Assembly: GCA_013044035.1 (NCBI GenBank) | Contig: JABEVE010000030.1 | Span: 1 to 60,376 of the forward strand | Direction of reading: 5' to 3' | DNA: 60,376 bases | DNA from: Burkholderiales bacterium | GTDB taxonomy: Bacteria; Pseudomonadota; Gammaproteobacteria; Burkholderiales; Burkholderiaceae_C | Part shown: one piece after another, positions 59,520 to 60,376 of the stretch | Layout: every line of letters starts with the position of its first letter | Position numbering within the stretch: the stretch's first letter is position 1 | Position numbers and translations under genes: made by a program | The notes under the pieces: generated by a model | What the model was told of the DNA's origin: nothing | The model's database searches: none | The model's input: the letters and a program-made list of their open reading frames with translations, nothing else

Positions 59520-59645
59520 TCATCGCCCTCCGTGCTGGTCCTTCCGGTGCCGCAACACCATCCAGATTCCGAGCGCCATACCCAGCACGATGAAAATCGA
59601 TCCGATCAGCATGTAGATGTCGGCGGCCTTCATGGCAGCATCCAT
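59520..59645 (-). CDS. Small single-span membrane protein, 41 aa (first of three)
   Basis: ATG at 59645 with GAGGAG six bases upstream, stop TGA at 59520-59522. N-terminal MDAAMKAADIY, helix MLIGSIFIVLGMALGIWMVL, then RHRKDQHGGR. First of three closely coupled genes that share the same design: ADIY/TDIY before the helix in the first two and a basic cytoplasmic tail. All three are too short for usual gene callers. Confidence 0.65.
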   Translation of the reverse strand: MDAAMKAADIYMLIGSIFIVLGMALGIWMVLRHRKDQHGGR

Positions 59646-59662
59646 CGCCTTCTCCTCGTTGG

Positions 59663-59700
59663 TTGAGTACCTTGATATGTCTCATAATCACGGTACTCAA
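59663..59700 (-). promoter_or_regulatory. Promoter with flanking 9-bp inverted repeat before the three small genes
   Basis: On the minus strand TTGAGT, 17-bp spacer, TATCAA gives a sigma70-like promoter 20-50 bp before the first small gene. The same bases lie within a perfect inverted repeat: TTGAGTACC (59692-59700 read on the minus strand) and GGTACTCAA (59663-59671), 20 bp apart. A repressor binding both arms would cover -35 and the region just downstream of -10. Confidence 0.6.
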
Positions 59701-60376
59701 AAAATTTGCGTAAGTCCAGACCATCACAATGCACTTGGCCGGAAATCGAGGATTGGTGCGGCTTCCAGGCCATGTGCGGCATTGCCAAAGTCGAGATCAG
59801 CCTAACTGAAATGGCACTATAGGGCATCACCGACCTCGGCTTTAGCGCCGACAGGCGCAACGGCGGCCCGCCCGACTTCAAGCTGCGGCCGCAACACGAA
59901 AGCGGCCCCTTGCCTACCTCGTTTTCCAGGGAGCGACAGCGACCGAGCCACCACCGGCGCCAAATGTCGCATCTGATGTTGCAGCCTTGCAACCGTAGAT
60001 GCAACATCCACAAGCCGAACGGGTGGCTCTCCAAAGGAAACCACCTCTGCTGGAGGTGACAGCGGCTGGACATTTCGCCAGTCGGCCTAGATTTGTAGAA
60101 ATTCGCGCATTGTCAGTTTTGGCCACAAACAACCCGAAACGCTACAAATTTTCGGCCCAAGCGCCACAATTGCCGGACGCTTGGGTTTTCCCTTGGGATA
60201 GGGGGCACCTAAGCTGGTTGCCTGTTCCGTTGCGCCCAAAGCTAGCTTGACGTTGCAAGCCAGCCACCGAAAATTCCGCCACTATGACCTGCCCCCATCC
60301 GCCGTACCAATGTTTCGGCAGGAGTCCTGGTTGAAGGTTACTGGATCTCGTTGTTGGTTGGTGTGAGCTGTTGAGC
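59701..60376. other. Unassigned end of window
   Basis: About 680 bp without a confident gene. On the minus strand an open frame ending at 59817 (about 80 codons; reads FGEPPVRLVDVASTVARLQH, then QLEVGRAAVAPVGAKAEVGD) has a protein-like character but no clear start. On the plus strand CCCAAGCG (60156-60163) and CGCTTGGG (60178-60185) followed by TTTT could be a terminator. No tRNA or integrase is seen. Confidence 0.4.

Noticed and set aside
59630-60073. 147-codon minus-strand frame at the window end
   Set aside because: Trp/Arg/Cys-rich sequence without a domain, and it covers the promoter and start of the three small genes in another frame.

Overview
The window is GC-rich chromosomal DNA with a betaproteobacterial gene content. 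Supporting clusters are surE-pcm-nlpD-rpoS, minC-minD-minE, recJ next to an RpfE-type gene, lolD, rlmD and aidB. Together with a chromosomal mercury-resistance operon and a GDP-rhamnose/O-antigen locus, this suggests Burkholderiales, perhaps a Thiomonas-like organism. The taxon is an inference from gene content and was not tested.

Positions 1-9141 are core: lolD, a PAS/GGDEF/EAL protein whose PAS is LOV-like, recJ, an RpfE-type gene, a glycine-zipper protein, an SDR oxidoreductase and a Bax-inhibitor-1 membrane protein. Positions 9441-28382 form a surface-polysaccharide locus. It holds a Wzz-like protein, a WcaJ-type initiating transferase, an epimerase, a Wzx-like flippase, an acyltransferase, a methyltransferase, three glycosyltransferases, a Wzy-like polymerase, manC, gmd, rmd and an O-antigen ligase. 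The middle part (about 11.8-20.2 kb) is strikingly AT-rich between GC-rich flanks, so it looks imported. A decayed GC-rich IS30 element sits inside it and has removed the front of a second methyltransferase gene. A FitAB-type toxin-antitoxin pair splits gmd from rmd.

Positions 28645-48741 are again mostly core: minCDE, aidB, merR/merTPA with its operator, a PAP2 phosphatase, a DUF4337 protein, a second large GGDEF/EAL protein, a LolC/E permease, an aldo/keto reductase, surE-pcm-nlpD-rpoS, a PolB-like exonuclease and rlmD.

The core stops at 49022-49048, which reads as the detached 3' end of a tRNA-His gene followed by its terminator. This is the usual scar of an integrative element, so the DNA from about 49049 to the window end is probably a genomic island. 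It contains a Fic/Doc-fold protein lacking the catalytic histidine. It also contains a complete 3,457-bp ISL3-type transposon (50689-54145) with inverted ends and a perfect 8-bp target duplication. That transposon carries an MntA-HepT toxin-antitoxin pair, a lipoprotein and an unknown protein. It lies inside a short pair of IS21-like ends, which in turn cut off an Mrr-like gene. Beyond it are a three-gene operon (TIGR04255-like protein, unknown 166-aa protein, HNH nuclease), a single-chain MmeI-like restriction-modification enzyme, and three coupled tiny membrane-protein genes behind a promoter framed by a 9-bp inverted repeat. No integrase and no second att site lie inside the window.
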